Numbered from the stretch's first letter, positions 35,074 to 48,454 are shown. The stretch: 64,000 nt of DNA from Atriophallophorus winterbourni (GCA_013407085.1 JACCGJ010001805.1:1-64000), one strand, 5' to 3'. The notes: generated by a model not told the origin, from the sequence alone. Made by a program: numbers and translations.

Positions 35074-35997
35074 ATGTATTTCTTCAGACCAGTGCAAACA
35101 TGGGAGTATGCCTTCGGCATTTTTCGTGCAACAATGTGTTACATTGGAGCCATCTTCAACGTGTTTTTCATCGTTTTGGTGCTCAAACTCCAAGGTGGTT
35201 CGACAACTTTTCGAGTACTCGCTGGTTCGCAATCGATTCTGAGTTTCACCGTGTGTATCAGTGCTGCATTCTACGTGCATTTCGCACACACCCTGGCCCC
35301 AACGCAAGAAACCGTGTCTGTGTTAAATTGCGTGATATGGGTGGGCAATCTGTTATATGTTATTCCACAATTCATGTCCCTATTCAATTTACTCTCATTG
35401 TGTATCGACAGACTTTGGCTCACACTATGGCCGTCCACTTACAGCAAGCATATTTTCTGGCGTCTGACCATTGGGTACGTGTTGATCGGTGGTTTTAGTG
35501 CAATTTTTGCCATTCCAGCTGGGCTGTTGATGTACATAAACGAGCAAGGTAGTTGCACATCCGGCAATCCAAACTACCATTCAATCGCAAGTGCTTATCC
35601 AATAGTGATATTTGCCGTGCTATTCCTTCTGCCGGTCACGTTTACAACGATATGTTTCATAACGATTTTCATTCATCAGCGAAAACAACCCGCCGTGCCG
35701 TTGCTGCATCAGAGTGCCAAAGTTCAGGCGGCGAATACCCGCGTGACGCTGAGCGTGTTTGTCGTTTGGGTTGCGTATTACATCTGCAATTTGCCGGGGA
35801 TTTTGGCGTGGGTTATCGGGGTTCTGCTAAATCAGGGTTATTCCGTATCCAGCCCTTTACACATTGTATGTGTTTTTCTCGGAACTCTGCATAGTATTGT
35901 GACGCCGATCATTTTTATTCTGTGTTTGCACAGACTTTCTCAGCTATTGAAAGACACATGTCGAGACATAATTGACGAGATGAAAATGCATAAATGA
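35074..35997 (+). CDS. orphan rhodopsin-like GPCR, single exon
   Basis: 307 codons. Seven hydrophobic segments are visible at about residues 17-39, 46-70, 84-111, 128-154, 175-201, 222-247 and 259-285. TM1 has the GxxxN pattern (GAIFN). The TM3-ECL2 cysteine pair is C86 and C161. The end of TM3 is CIDRLWLTLWP, so DRY is DRL. TM6 has ICNLPG instead of CWxP. TM7 has TPIIF instead of NPxxY. TM2 lacks the usual sodium-site aspartate (LAGSQS). This altered set recalls the platyhelminth-specific rhodopsin orphan families; I infer that placement. An in-frame stop (TAG, 35059-35061) lies just upstream, so this start fits an intronless gene, unless an upstream exon joins at that TAG, which could be an acceptor. 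The ligand is unknown. Confidence 0.87.
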   Translation: MYFFRPVQTWEYAFGIFRATMCYIGAIFNVFFIVLVLKLQGGSTTFRVLAGSQSILSFTVCISAAFYVHFAHTLAPTQETVSVLNCVIWVGNLLYVIPQFMSLFNLLSLCIDRLWLTLWPSTYSKHIFWRLTIGYVLIGGFSAIFAIPAGLLMYINEQGSCTSGNPNYHSIASAYPIVIFAVLFLLPVTFTTICFITIFIHQRKQPAVPLLHQSAKVQAANTRVTLSVFVVWVAYYICNLPGILAWVIGVLLNQGYSVSSPLHIVCVFLGTLHSIVTPIIFILCLHRLSQLLKDTCRDIIDEMKMHK

Positions 35998-37029
35998 ATG
36001 AACATTTCATCAGCTTTATTCGTTTTATTTTAAGCAAATTCATCCAGGATAAAATGCAAAAATGAGGTGATCCAAAATACAACATTGCGCTTGATATAAA
36101 ATATTTTTCATTAGTTTTTGAAATATTCAGCAACTGAGTCAAGTTAACGTTTTGAAATAATTTTATCACCCTTCAATCTTTTCAACCAAATTACAGCTTA
36201 CTTTGACGCCAACTATGGTTTGCAAGTCTCCATTGAAAGCACGAAAATTTTATTGGTGTGATTCAGTTATGGGTTCCAATTAATAGGGTTTTCCAATTGA
36301 GCTAATAAATTCGGCACACATTTCTGCAACGGATGGATAGCTTTTGTTGACATTGTCGTACTAACTGATGCCGGACGTGGGCTGAAATGCATTTCCGCAA
36401 CCTAGGAGTAGATGAGAAAACAAAAGCGATTATTGAACTGGACGGCAGCGCGTATTTGGTTATTGATCAACACTAATGAAACTACATTTAGTGCAATAAT
36501 GGCTGCATAGAATAGATGTATCGCAAATTGTGCCTCATTACTGTTATTCCGGTAATTGAATTTATAGAGAAACATGAACGCTTTTAAGCGCGGAGTTCAT
36601 ATCAAATTATGTAATGAATAACAACATTTTATTATCGCAGACTAAGAGTTTGATAGTAAGAATCTGGTTACCAGGCGCCTGAAAATAAACACTAATTTTT
36701 CGCTTAAAAATCCGTGTGACGTCGATGGTGTCTGATGGATGCCCATGGTGAAATAATGAATTCTGGTTTTTTGTCATTGGAATGCACGTAGGTCACGATT
36801 TCAAAGCTTCCAAGTTTATGTTTTGTTTATGTAAAGATTAATTGTTAGAACATTGTTGTTACCAATCCAGCATGCAATTTCAAGCGCAAATTCATTGACT
36901 GATTTGATGAAATGTAGTAACAACCAACTCAAATCAACAAAATGAAAAACTTTTATCCTATATCTGTTAATATCAAGTTCGTTCTCATGACCTAGTATTG
37001 TAATTACTAACTTACTTACTTTTGCGCTC
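35998..37029. other. GPCR 3' flank, no gene seen
   Basis: AT-rich sequence after the receptor stop codon. No second receptor or exon is recognisable. Confidence 0.4.
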
Positions 37030-37860
37030 CTGGCTCCACGGGGGGATTAGCCGGCTTCATTGATGTCTCGAATCATGCCAGCCCACACGCGTTGATCAGA
37101 GACGAGATCGTTGCAGATCTAAATCCAATCTCGTTCCAACCTGCAAACGCCGTAGACGGTGTGCAGTCCAGGGCGTCTACATCCTCCCTCACAGTCGACA
37201 GTGAGGTCTTCATTTGACCGCCATGTAACCGACGCCAGGTACGAACGGGTTTGGGGTGGAGGATGAGTTTCGTGAAAACCGAGTCTATCTTTCGGAGGAC
37301 ATGGCCAAACCAGTGTAGTCTTCTCCGTTGGATGTGAACGGAAAGCGGAGGTAATCTGTTGCATGGCGATCGAACAGCAGCGTTAGATACTCGGTCAGTA
37401 TATTAGACGCCCTAGATTACTCTAAGGTACCAATCGTTGAACACTTCTAAAGATCGTACATTCTGTTACTTCAGCGACCACGTCCGGTTTCTATTAAGCA
37501 GAACAGAACTGGTCGCTGCTTGATAAACACGTAATTTATATTTCAGGCTGATCCCGAACCTGCGCCAAAGGGTGCAGTCGAACTGTAACAACGGAGTGCG
37601 CGCACAATCATCCCTTAATTTTACTCAATCTTTCACCTGACCATTGGGCAACATAATTGAACCGAGGTATTTGAAAATGGGAATATACTCGGTCGGACAG
37701 CCCTGGACGTTCAGTTGACGGATGCCTGGTGTAGAGGTGTAAAATGCCATGGTTTTGGCTGCGTTTATCTCAATGCCTACTTTCGCAGCAGTGCTATTAA
37801 TGACGTCTAAAATCCTTTGCAGTATTTCGGCATTTTCGCCAATTCCAAGCCAAGGCAAAA
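37030..37860 (-). mobile_element. RTE-like LINE 3' fragment
   Basis: The minus strand reads GENAEILQRILDVINSTAAKVG, then INAAKTMAFYTSTPG and IFKYLGSIMLPNG, the region after the RT YADD box in RTE elements. The rest to about 37030 contains C-terminal remnants with stops. Confidence 0.8.
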
Positions 37861-37869
37861 CATCGAAAC

Positions 37870-38780
37870 AACTATGGAATCGAAATTAATTACGGACCAT
37901 TTATTGAAATAAATGTTTATACAATCTGCTGTTTAGATTGAGATTCATATAACTGGTAAAAAGTCAAAGACGGAACCTTGGAAGTGATATTGCTGCAGAA
38001 ATAATATCCACGCGTCGCACACAGGATTAAGTCAAGTATGTCAATATTATAGTTCAGCAGAGGTCATTTAAATTGTTCTATAACAAAGCCTTAATTGATT
38101 TTGGTAACAATGCTCACAAATACATTGATAAATACATTTGCTACCGATGACTCTTCTATTTTGATTAACTGGTAGCTACGGACATTAAATCCGATACCGG
38201 TCCCAGTAGAAACAAATTCAAATTGCCTCAAGATGTTATTTTGTCATGTTTAATCTCTGAACAAAAGGATGTAGAAAATTATACCTGAATAGTGCTAAGA
38301 AACTGGGATGAACATATTCGATCACATAAACCCACACTCATGCAGACAAGGTTTGAACCCCTGAACACATGAACGAAAAAGCTTATTTGGATACATTTCA
38401 GTCACACACCCCAACAGCGGCATACAAACGCAATTTGTTTACCATTATTCCACTGTTTCAAGCGCACGCAGATCCTGATCCTACTTTCCCTACCTGATGA
38501 GTGCAAATAGCACAAAACCGATCATGGGGTGTGTGTGTGTGTGTGATGGAATTGCATGCAAATGAACTTTTTGTTCAGGGATTGACAAACTTCAGAAGCG
38601 TGCCTCTCTGGGACTTTTGCAGCCTAGGGATACGACCAGTGTTGACAGCTACACCAATACAGTTAAGTATTTTTGATTCTAGTATCAAAATGAAAGATTT
38701 AAGAATTTATGGTGACAAAAAGCATATAGCTTCATTATTACCATATTATAACACGCAATCATGTAACGCCACTTAAATAC
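37870..38780. other. no gene seen; TG microsatellite
   Basis: A short (TG)n run at about 38526-38543 is followed by GATGGAATTGCATGCAAATG. A similar TG run and flank occurs at 47878-47908. Confidence 0.4.
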
Positions 38781-38789
38781 TTACCATGA

Positions 38790-39130
38790 GTTAATACGCA
38801 GGTGTAGTCTAATCGTTATCCAACAAACACGTTTCCAAATTTCTATTGAAAATTTTGAACTTGGGAGCAGTAACAATAGTTTTTGGGAGCACATTCTAAA
38901 GGAAACTGAAACATAGAGAATGTGTCTAATTCAGTCGATGATGATTAGAGCTGACTTTCGAAAATATTGTTCTTGTCGCCACCTAAGTTATATGCCTTGT
39001 CTCAGATTGAACCCGCCATTCTACAGGGAATGTACGTTATTCGATAAATGAGTTAAATAAGTTAAGCAAGAGAGGTTGGATATCCTTACCACCAATTTGA
39101 AAATGGATGAAGGTATGCCTGGACTAAGAC
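38790..39130 (-). mobile_element. degraded LINE C-terminal fragment
   Basis: The minus strand reads LPKTIVTAPKFKIFNRNLETCLL and a stop, which resembles the final LPxxVVxAxSxxxFKxxLD block of CR1-like LINE proteins. Upstream similarity is weak. Confidence 0.5.
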
Positions 39131-40079
39131 TTACTGTTCTTAATGAATCTAATGAAATCTATATACCAATTTGGGATGGGGATTGATATATCATGTTAAC
39201 GACTCTCAATAGTAAAACTATGGATAATAAATGTATAAAATACGCTACGAAATAGAATCTGTCAGATATTCCGCTTTTGCAGACGGAACGAAGTGTTTTA
39301 GAAACGTGTCTTAAATTATTATTTAAGAATTGTTGAAGTCTGTGGAGATTCTATTTTGTGCCAAATTTTCTTTCAGCACCACCCCCAAGAACCAGTCTGA
39401 TACTGTGTAAAACCTGTAATTGTCATGACCCGAGTCAAGAGTTCGGAAATGTAATAGAGAACATTTACACTTAACGTAGAAGTCACGATATGCCGGTGAG
39501 TCGAACAGAGGAGACCTTACGAAGTAGTTGATAATGGGATAAGTTTTTACTAGGTACTCGTGAGGAATAAGTTTTGATAGAAGTTTGTGGGACAGAAGAA
39601 AAAGTATAATGAAAAGTTTTGGGTCGGTAATATTCGAAATTGATGCTCAGTACATATTTTCTTAAAACAGCTCCTACTAGAATTATTTACTGTCTACTAA
39701 TGAAGCGTCAGAATTAAAATCCTCCATTCAAACTATTCGAATTATTGTGGATGGTATTGGTTCTCTCAATTACATGATAGTTATACATCTGCACAAGTGG
39801 CGAAACCACTGGTCAGTAATACCAAGTGGCCAATTAAGAACTTTTTCAATTTAAGCGACTATTGAAGATGTAGCCACTGAAGTTGACTGGGTGTTGTTTA
39901 CCGTGGGCATGAGTGCGTTATTCACATACTTGAGCATTGATTTTCTGTAAGAATGATAAAAATATTAACAACTCTAAGACCACTATGTTATATGATACAA
40001 ATCTAAGCGTGAAAATACTCCAAGGTTGTTGTAGCCGAAATGATTTTGGGGATAAGCTCCTATTTCCAATAAAGCTCTA

Positions 40080-41780
40080 ATGGCGCGCGTCTTATATAAC
40101 CTCTGACAACCAAGCTCAGATCCTAGCCTACTTGCTTGACCCTGAGTGAACCGGCATAGCTGCTTTTACTGACAGGAGAAGCGTCCAAAGCGGATGACTG
40201 GCGCCTCGAATCCAGTTTGCTGTGGGCAGGTGGAGCTAAAAATCCTATCTGGGGTAAGTGAAAACCCTTATTTCCAACCTCCACTGCCTTGAGATGATGG
40301 AATAGGTTTCAGAAGTCAACCACGAGTAAAAATCCAGAACCGAAGTCCTGCTGGGCAGTCCGAAGTTGTATTCAACTCCGTCCTGGCAAATCCTGTATCG
40401 GCCTAGTTGTTTCTTTGGTTATAATGATGTCGTGAAGAGGGAGCACTTGCTGCACGGGCAACAGCTAGTTCTGCATATTCAACTGCTCTGGCTTACAACT
40501 CAGTGCACCAATGAAGAGGACACTCCATTTCAATTCTGTGGATAATAATAAGGGAAGCAGCAAATACCGATTAAAAGCTATGGTTCGGCAGGCGTAGAGC
40601 TATGCGCCAGGGACTGCTTTTGATGGCGATAAAGAACTTTAGGTCTCATTGGACGGCTATCGCCTGTCTCAAGCTGGATACACCCAAGTCAAAAAGGTGC
40701 CGTCTCGCTACGGTCTGATATCCTCATTGAATGAAGGAGAGTTAGGAACTAACCGAAAAGCAGACTATATTTTCTGCATCAGCGAAATGAATCACTAACC
40801 AACACAGATCAGCTCTGAAACCTGGAACCTGGAACGTCCTGTTCATGCTCCCCGGATTTCATGACGACATCTCGGATATAAGAGGAGCAAGAAAATCAGC
40901 TTCATTAATCTAGAGTTCACCGTGCATAATTGACTGGTAAGTCAAGGATCGATATCAGTCGTATGTGCGAACCTAATCTTGCTGTGGGATTTGAACAAGC
41001 TTTCAAACGTTTGGACGAGAAACGGTAAGTGTTCTTGAATTTCAAAAGTATGCCAACTGATGAAAACTTACAACCTCTCAGAGCAACTAGAAATAAGACC
41101 CAGCTGACTGCTAGGCAGTGTACAAATGGTTATCGGACTAAAATTAGCCTCGGAATCCGAAAGGGCCGATTCTGGTCATTTTTATGATTAATATGATGGA
41201 ATCAAAAGAGACATTGTTCCAAAAAATTAAAACAACTACCATTAAGTTACTCACTGGTAACCCGATTGTCGACGAGACTTGACAGATGGAAAGAAGGGGC
41301 GAGCACATCTATTTTCTCCACTTTAGCGACAGCACGGTTTTACCGCACGCACTTAAAAAATATCGAGCGTTTACCAACTCGTAAACACTTAATACTACCC
41401 CTACTCTTGATGAGCTGAACAGAGATGTCGACCGTTTAGCAAGAAGAAAGTCCTGTTGTGATGAAGCATTTGCATATGAGTTCATCAGCTACTACAAAGC
41501 AGCTTTAATACAGCCACTTCATCGATTGCTTCTTCAGTGCTGGCAGTAGGAGTGTGTCCCGCAAGAGATGCGATACACCAAGTTCGTCACGCTATATAAG
41601 AACGAAAGTGATCGATATGACTGCAAGCAATTACAAAAGAAACTCCCTTCTTAATGTTGAAGGCAAACTTTTGCTAAATCATTACAGATCCGGCTAATAG
41701 AATTAGCTGAAAGTGATGCGTCATTACGTCGAATATTTCTTTTTATTTCTCATGGAGTGTGGATTTCTGCCTGTCGTCGA
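40080..41780 (+). mobile_element. RTE-like LINE 5' fragment
   Basis: Begins with non-coding sequence. It has an endonuclease-like start near 40820 (ALKPGTWNVLF) and an RT start near 41470-41700: YKAALIQPLHRLLLQCWQ, CVPQEMRYTKFVTLYKNE, then IQIRLIELAES. Frameshifts and stops are frequent. It ends within RT. Confidence 0.7.
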
Positions 41781-42719
41781 AGAGAACTTGATTGACACCT
41801 CTCAGTAATACAATTTAAGCTAACTCGTTAAGAAAAAGAATTTGAATATCGAAATATATTTTCTTAGCCTCTTTAACAAATGGCAGCTACTTGAAGTAAA
41901 ATACATTTTCTCTATTATCGATTAAATTTGGCAGGCAACATAAACTGTATATTGTACAAAGCGCGCCTAAGAGTAACTTATAAAACGGTCATAAACTTTA
42001 ATCAATTTAATGCACCTAGCAGATAAGCCATTTCTCGGTTCGCAATGAGCTGCAGTTACAAAATTAAATGCGAAGATTGGGGATGCGTTCAGGTGGAGCA
42101 AACAGGGAATTCATCACTAACCTGAAGGAGGAGATGAAACCAATATAGTACATCCACGAATGGTATCACCCTGAGCCGATCGTTTTATGCACAGGTCATA
42201 GTAGTGACCTTGTTAGCGCTCAATTGGTCATGTGTGTCGTGTAAAGATCTACGTGTAACAGATTCAGGTCACAGCATTTGGAAGTAGCAAGGTTAGGGTG
42301 AAATCAGCCGATAAGTTGAATGGAGTGAATATATTCAAAACCTGGTGCTTGGCTCTAGCATGTGTAAACGTTGACCTGCATGACTACGGATGCCCACATC
42401 GTTGGAGAATGTGATTGAATAGATCGATTATACTCGAACCCAATCACAACTAACTAAAATTCTTAGCTTAGATGTCGTAAATGCATTCAGATGGCGCGCC
42501 TGTCGAGGGGTCACGGATAGCGTATGGAATGCCACCCTTCCGATAGAACACAAGAACAAGAACATTGAAAAGATTGAGGACAAAAATCATTATCCCAAAA
42601 TGATAGGTTCGCGGAAGAATTTCACGAAGACAGTTCGAGTGACAACCTGTCCGCAAACTGTAGCAGATGAAGAACGATATGCAATTTGTCAAGGTCAATC
42701 AAATGAACCCAATGCGAGA

Positions 42720-44420
42720 AGTGCTTGAATGGAACCAATTGGCACGTAATCACCTGGCTAATCAGATGGAAGTGAAACGCAGTAGTGTTTTTCCGATCAT
42801 GACAAATTACAGGACTAACTGATTCTGCACTGGAAACCGCTAACGCTTTCGCCAGTTTTTAATCACGAGTTTTCACCCGAAAGGATGCATTACAACAAAA
42901 GGAATTGTCAGCACAATTTGTGCCAAAGACTATATACGATATATGCATCAATTCTGAAATAGTGCATCACCACCTACGCAGGTTGAATATCAACAAGTCC
43001 CCGGGAGCTGACGGAATCTCACCCGCAATCCTAAAGTTATGAGGCAGTCAATTGTGATTTATTTAATCACTCTTTGAGGAAGGGTGTTGTACCGACTGAC
43101 TGGAAGAGAGGAATAATAACGCTTATCTACAAAGCTGGAACTGGTTCTGACCCAGCAAATTAACGCCCTGTTAAACTCCTTCCAGTGATCTCAAAAGGTA
43201 TGGAGCCAATTGTGTGTGTGAAAGAATTGTGAGTCATCTCGAAGCCCAAAACTTGTTGTCCAGAGAGCAACATGGATTTCGGAAGTCTCGTGTTTGCTTG
43301 AATAACATACTTGAGACAATGGACGACTGGACGCAGGCAGTGGATGATGGTGGTTGCATACATGCGTGTTACTTGGACATATCAAAGGCGTTTGATCGCG
43401 TGGACCATTCTATACTTCTGAGCAAGCTGTACGATGTTGGTATTAATGGGTGCTGTGGCTGGCTGTGAAGTTTCCTTCTTGATCGCAAAGCAACTGTACG
43501 TATCGACGGTGTGGTATCTAGGGAAATCGAAGCCACTAGCGGTGTCCCACAAGGTTCGGTACTTGGTCCGGTTCTCTTTTTTGGTCTACATCAACGACCT
43601 TCTGAAACTGGTCACAGACAAAATGGTTCTGTTTGCGGAAAATTTCTAAACTTTCGGTGCGAATCACGTCAGTCGTGGACTGTTTGCGATTACAAAGCGA
43701 TTTGGATATATTGAGCAGTTGGTTAGAGCGAAACAAGCTTCCATCCAACTTCCGAAAGTGCAAAATGTTGCAAACAAATAATGATTTCCCATTCTCATAC
43801 AACCTAGGATCGCAAAAACTGGAACGGACAACAAAAGAAAAGGACCACGGCGTATGGATTAGTGGAAGTCTTAAGAATAGCATGCAATGAGAAGCAGTGT
43901 ACAACCGAGCTAGCCATATGCTCGGTATGCTGCGGCGTATTTTCGGACATTTACCCGTGAAACATTCCCCATGCTCATAAATACGCATATTAACCTAACG
44001 ATGGATTACTCACTGCAAGCTTGGGCACCATTGCTACAAAAGGACATCGAGCGGATTTAGCGCAGAGCAACTAAAATGGTTGGTTGTCTTTGCAACCTAC
44101 AATATAAGGATCGACTGAGCTTCCTTATTTGGATACACTGCCTCGCAGACGGGTTCGATTCGATCTAATCCTAACTTATAACATAATGAACTCAAAGATG
44201 CGCCCTCTTAGGCATCTATTTCGCCTCCGGTCAAGCCATGTCACATGTACTCACCACCTGGCATTTGTTATTCAACATTCCCACCAAAACTGCAGTCGAT
44301 TCTTCTATTCGGTGTGTTTGTTTCTTATGGAACTCCCTAGAGTCAGATGTAATACAATCATTTTGTAGCTTTGAAATCGTTCAAATACTCCGTCACTCAT
44401 TTTTCCGACATTTTGTCGGG
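42720..44420 (+). mobile_element. CR1-like LINE fragment
   Basis: Plus-strand pieces in order: HHHLRRLNINKSPGADGISP, LLSREQHGFRKSRVCLNNIL, HACYLDISKAFDRVDHSILL (RT block A), ATSGVPQGSVLGPVLF (block B), then MNSKMRPLRHLFRLRSSH near the end. Several frameshifts and stops show it is inactive. Related fragments lie at 53585-53795 (minus) and 57240-57830 (plus). Confidence 0.82.
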
Positions 44421-44796
44421 CGCCACTGCTGGCAGACACGTACAATTGCAGTTAAATTGCGTGCGCGAAGGCGTGAACGAAAATCGGGGATTAAAACGTG
44501 ATTTGCCGAACTTATTTAACCTGGGTGTGACCGAAATACTGGCAACTGATGCCCAAATATGAGGAGGTGAATCGCTTAGAAATTTCGATTTGACCATCAA
44601 AAAGACTTTCAAATTTAGTATAATAAACATTTAGACTATCCGCTTCAACATTTCCACCTATTGTATGGCGTTACAAAGCAAACGAATATCAATCGCCCGA
44701 TTTCCGAAAATAATGTAAATGTTTAGTTAGCAGTGAATAGCGCTCGGGTTCATATAGGGTAAATCCGTGAAATTTAATTTGATAACATGCATAATT

Positions 44797-45067
44797 TCAT
44801 AATGCAAAGAAATTTGAGTGCAATCGGTTAGAGTGGTTTTTGGGTAACGTTTCACTTCTGACACACAAGCTTCGTCAGACCAAGGGTGATAGTCCGGACA
44901 GGGAACATGATTAAGTAGTAGTCAACCCACCACCACTTATTTGACCTTACCGCTAAACAGCCTATAGTACGCCTACAGTGTGTCACGTCTCGTGGGAATG
45001 ACCAGGACCAGTGGTCCATTTTCTTCACTACTCTAACCGATTGCACTCAAATTTCTTTGCATTATGA
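44797..45067. repeat. 38-bp perfect inverted repeat around a 195-bp core
   Basis: 44797-44834 (TCATAATGCAAAGAAATTTG...) is the exact reverse complement of 45030-45067. The core shows no open frame of note. It may be a small inverted-repeat transposon or a foldback duplication; there is no obvious target duplication. Confidence 0.8.
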
Positions 45068-45069
45068 AT

Positions 45070-46855
45070 ACACGATCGGTCTCAAACATATTCCAATCGA
45101 TTGATGCATAATTTCACTTTCTAAAAATCATAGCACCGTTTCCATGACTAAATGCTCAACAATTTTACCACCATCAAAGTTTCCAAACAAATTATCTGGC
45201 AAATCATTGCACGGCAGATCTGAAACATTGAAATGCTAGGTGATGTTTATCCAGTGTAATCACCAACATAAATGGCAGTGGAGGGCCGTCTAACAAAATC
45301 TGGGTGCGCTGTTGCGATTCACCGATGTTTTTTAGTGAAAGTAATGATAAACTGGGATTTTAAGACTATCTGAGTCACATTTAGGTAAAAATATTTTTCT
45401 CCGTTACAAGCCAGCAATTCATGTAATTTGTTTTTCAGCAGTATGCTGAAATGCAACCTTACGTTCAACGGATGAAACTCAAACTTAAACCCCACAAGTG
45501 ATCAGCATTTTAATGGCCTATGTTACACAAATTGTATTGAGTGTGGTTGCAGTTATTAGAAAACATACATATGTTCTGTTGCGCCTAGATGCGGACCGAA
45601 GTCATTCACACGCAAGAATCAAATTTCAAATTTTGTAACTTACACGGAACTTGCACCCTTGAATTAGCTGGAATTAATTGCTATAATCTATGGTAGCTTG
45701 CTCTTCTGATAGATGGTTATTCTAGACAACATTTGTCATCACCAGCAACGGGATTAACCCGAGCCAGGAAATGACTGCCTGTGGTTGTAATTCATGATTA
45801 TGCTGAATATAAAGTTTATACGATCACTTGCATATTAAATGCATAACATATTAACTCAGCATTTCATTGATACATTTACTAGTGATTAGCCCTGATACTT
45901 CGTTGTGATTTAGAAGAAGAATGGCTTTCACACTAATACTCCGTCTCTTGGGGAAAGAACGTGTTGATGATGTGTTTTGTGTGCTAATACTTTACGTCCA
46001 GTTCTCCTATTTCTTAGGATCTAGGATTCACCGCAAATATCAAACTTCCCCGTTTTAAATTACACGGTGAATGTTGCATTGCATTACTTGGTATTAATTT
46101 GAAAAAACCAAAAGCATTACACATGGCTGTCGGAGCGTTGATGATTAAAACACGTGAGGTCGAATCTCAAGCTCTACGTGACTATACACAGTCCGATTCT
46201 GGCGTAACTATCTGCGGCCACCTATCTATAAACATTACTTTGGCTCACAAAGGTATCTCAATATAATTAAGTAGAGTCTACCTTACTCCGAATGTCCTAT
46301 CCTGTATTTATTATTACGCAAGTTGCTTCTTCAACCAAAAAATCTCGAGTTATGTCATACACAAAGTTTCTAACCTAAATATTAAGTAGCAAACAAAATT
46401 TACATGAATCAGACGGTAATTCAATCTCCAGTAAGAAACGCTTCATTTCGCGTTGGTTGAATGATTGCCATACAAAGGTTAGCCACACAATAGTTGGTTT
46501 TATTGCCTTATAACGCAAAGCAAAATTGCGGCCAGTAAATTTGTCTTCTCACTGAAAGAGAAATTATAGCTTAAAACTTGATATACACTAACAATGATGT
46601 CGCCAGCGACTTTAAGACGACATCGTATCGAACATTACACATAATCATCTTTCCCATATATGTTAACAGGTAACGCTGAAAAAATGTATAAAATGGATGG
46701 GATATTGTATCACAGAACACAATTAGTAAGAGAAAATGAAATACGAATTCGAGAAATATTCGTTTATTAATGATTCTCAAGACAGCACACATTGAAGAGA
46801 ACACTACACTGATAGGTAGCTAGCTAAAAGTGCATACAACACGGAAGTAAATGTC
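45070..46855. other. no gene assigned
   Basis: Two diverged stretches near 45600-45690 and 46025-46110 resemble each other (around TTACACGG...TGGAATTAATT versus TTACACGG...TGGTATTAATT). No known domain is recognised. The right part should include the 3' UTR of the IQCE-like gene. Confidence 0.3.
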
Positions 46856-47146
46856 TTATTTCTTGAAACTATGATCCTCGGTATGAAATGTGTCAACATC
46901 CGAAATATCTGTGGAATTTCTTTCATCGATTTTAGCATCCCGCTTTGCGATGCTGTATTCTACAGGTGCATTGTCGGATTCCGAAAGTTTTCCCGCGAAA
47001 TCGCTCCTTTCGTCACAGCCGCTTGCTTTCGATGCGGGTCCATCGGCCAACTCGTCCCGCACAAACTCGCTATCTGTTTTCGCGCTTATAACGCTGGCGT
47101 TGTTATCGAGAATTTCGATGTCATCTAATTTCTCATGGACCACGTT
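46856..47146 (-). CDS. IQCE: IQCE-like exon 10 (C-terminus)
   Basis: 97 codons including TAA. Acidic and Ser-rich: EKLDDIEILDNNASVI ... DISDVDTFHTEDHSFKK. The acceptor is cttgtacag, phase 0, as exon 9 requires. Confidence 0.72.
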   Translation of the reverse strand, partial: NVVHEKLDDIEILDNNASVISAKTDSEFVRDELADGPASKASGCDERSDFAGKLSESDNAPVEYSIAKRDAKIDERNSTDISDVDTFHTEDHSFKK

Positions 47147-48409
47147 CTGTACAAGGTGAAATAATGGTTATTGATAGAAAATGGTACAAATAGGCTCTAT
47201 TCTTGGGTCCTCATGAAAACAAGGATAGCGAAGTAGAAAATATCAGTATTGTTAAGTTGAATTTCAAACGAAAATACAGAGAGCTATATTCCTTCAGATT
47301 AGTGTAATTTTGATAAACTTTCGGAAATGTAACTATTGTTTAATCGTTGAAAATAATATGCATTGACTTTGCTCGATCACGTGAGATAATGCAGCATATG
47401 AATCGACCGTGAACAAGTCATGCTACAAGTAGCAAAACCAAGGGAAAAGTATTACTTGATAAATTAAAGTAGTTTGCAACCGAAAACAAAACACGAAAAT
47501 TGGATATGTTTCTATCGATTACGGCCCAAACATTTTATCGCTGAAGCAGCACCTTACTTTAAAATGTGACAGAGAAAATATATGAACTCAGACAAACGAT
47601 CACTTTCTCATTAAAGGTCAAGTCATTATGATCAGAATTGCGACAGGCATGCAACACGTTTTAGATTGAAATTGAGCTCGAAGTCTTTATATGGTTGTGT
47701 TACAGAATTTACTCTAAATACAAGTTGAGTTTGTATGTCACAGTTCGAAAAGTTTGGCACGACCGACCTGTTCAATCACATATGCCAAAAAGATGTAGAA
47801 TGAGGCTAAACTCATGACCATGAATTAGCTTCAATGGAAACAACCCGGGTGTAGGACTATGTAATAACCATTTATATATGTGTGTGTGTGTGATGAAAAT
47901 GCATGTGAATACGGATTTTTGTTCACGATCATGGTTTAAAACTCTATCTTCATGTAGTTGTACACATGTGATTGAACATGCTTGTCGTACCAATCTTGTC
48001 CAACAGTGACATACCAGCGCAACTTGATGATCAGACGATGTTCGACATGTTCGTCTTTGTTGACCATGTGGCGTCACAGACAAATGCATCACAATCACCA
48101 TCAGAAATAATTATTAAGCGGACGATTATGTGCATTTTGGATCTCATTTTACCGCATTTGCTTCCATGAGTTATATGAAAACGTGAAGACGGTGCCACGA
48201 AACTGGTATCCAGGGGATGACTTCTCGGTTTGCGTTCGTCCATATCCAATATCAACATTGCAATGTGAGATGAAATAGTAGGATTGCAATGTGAGATGAA
48301 ATAGTAGGATGGGCAAAATTTACGATAGGTTGAATGATGGGAAAATCATACAATGCAATCTAGGTCAAATAAGTAAAAGATAATGCCAAGCACAAAGACT
48401 TGGTACGGC

Positions 48410-48454
<45 letters not shown>

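Noticed and set aside
34822..35307. 161-codon minus-strand frame over the GPCR start
   Set aside because: It lies antisense to the receptor N-terminus and shows no domain; it is a shadow of the receptor codons.
46871..47159. Two plus-strand frames of 85-89 codons
   Set aside because: Antisense shadows of IQCE-like exon 10.
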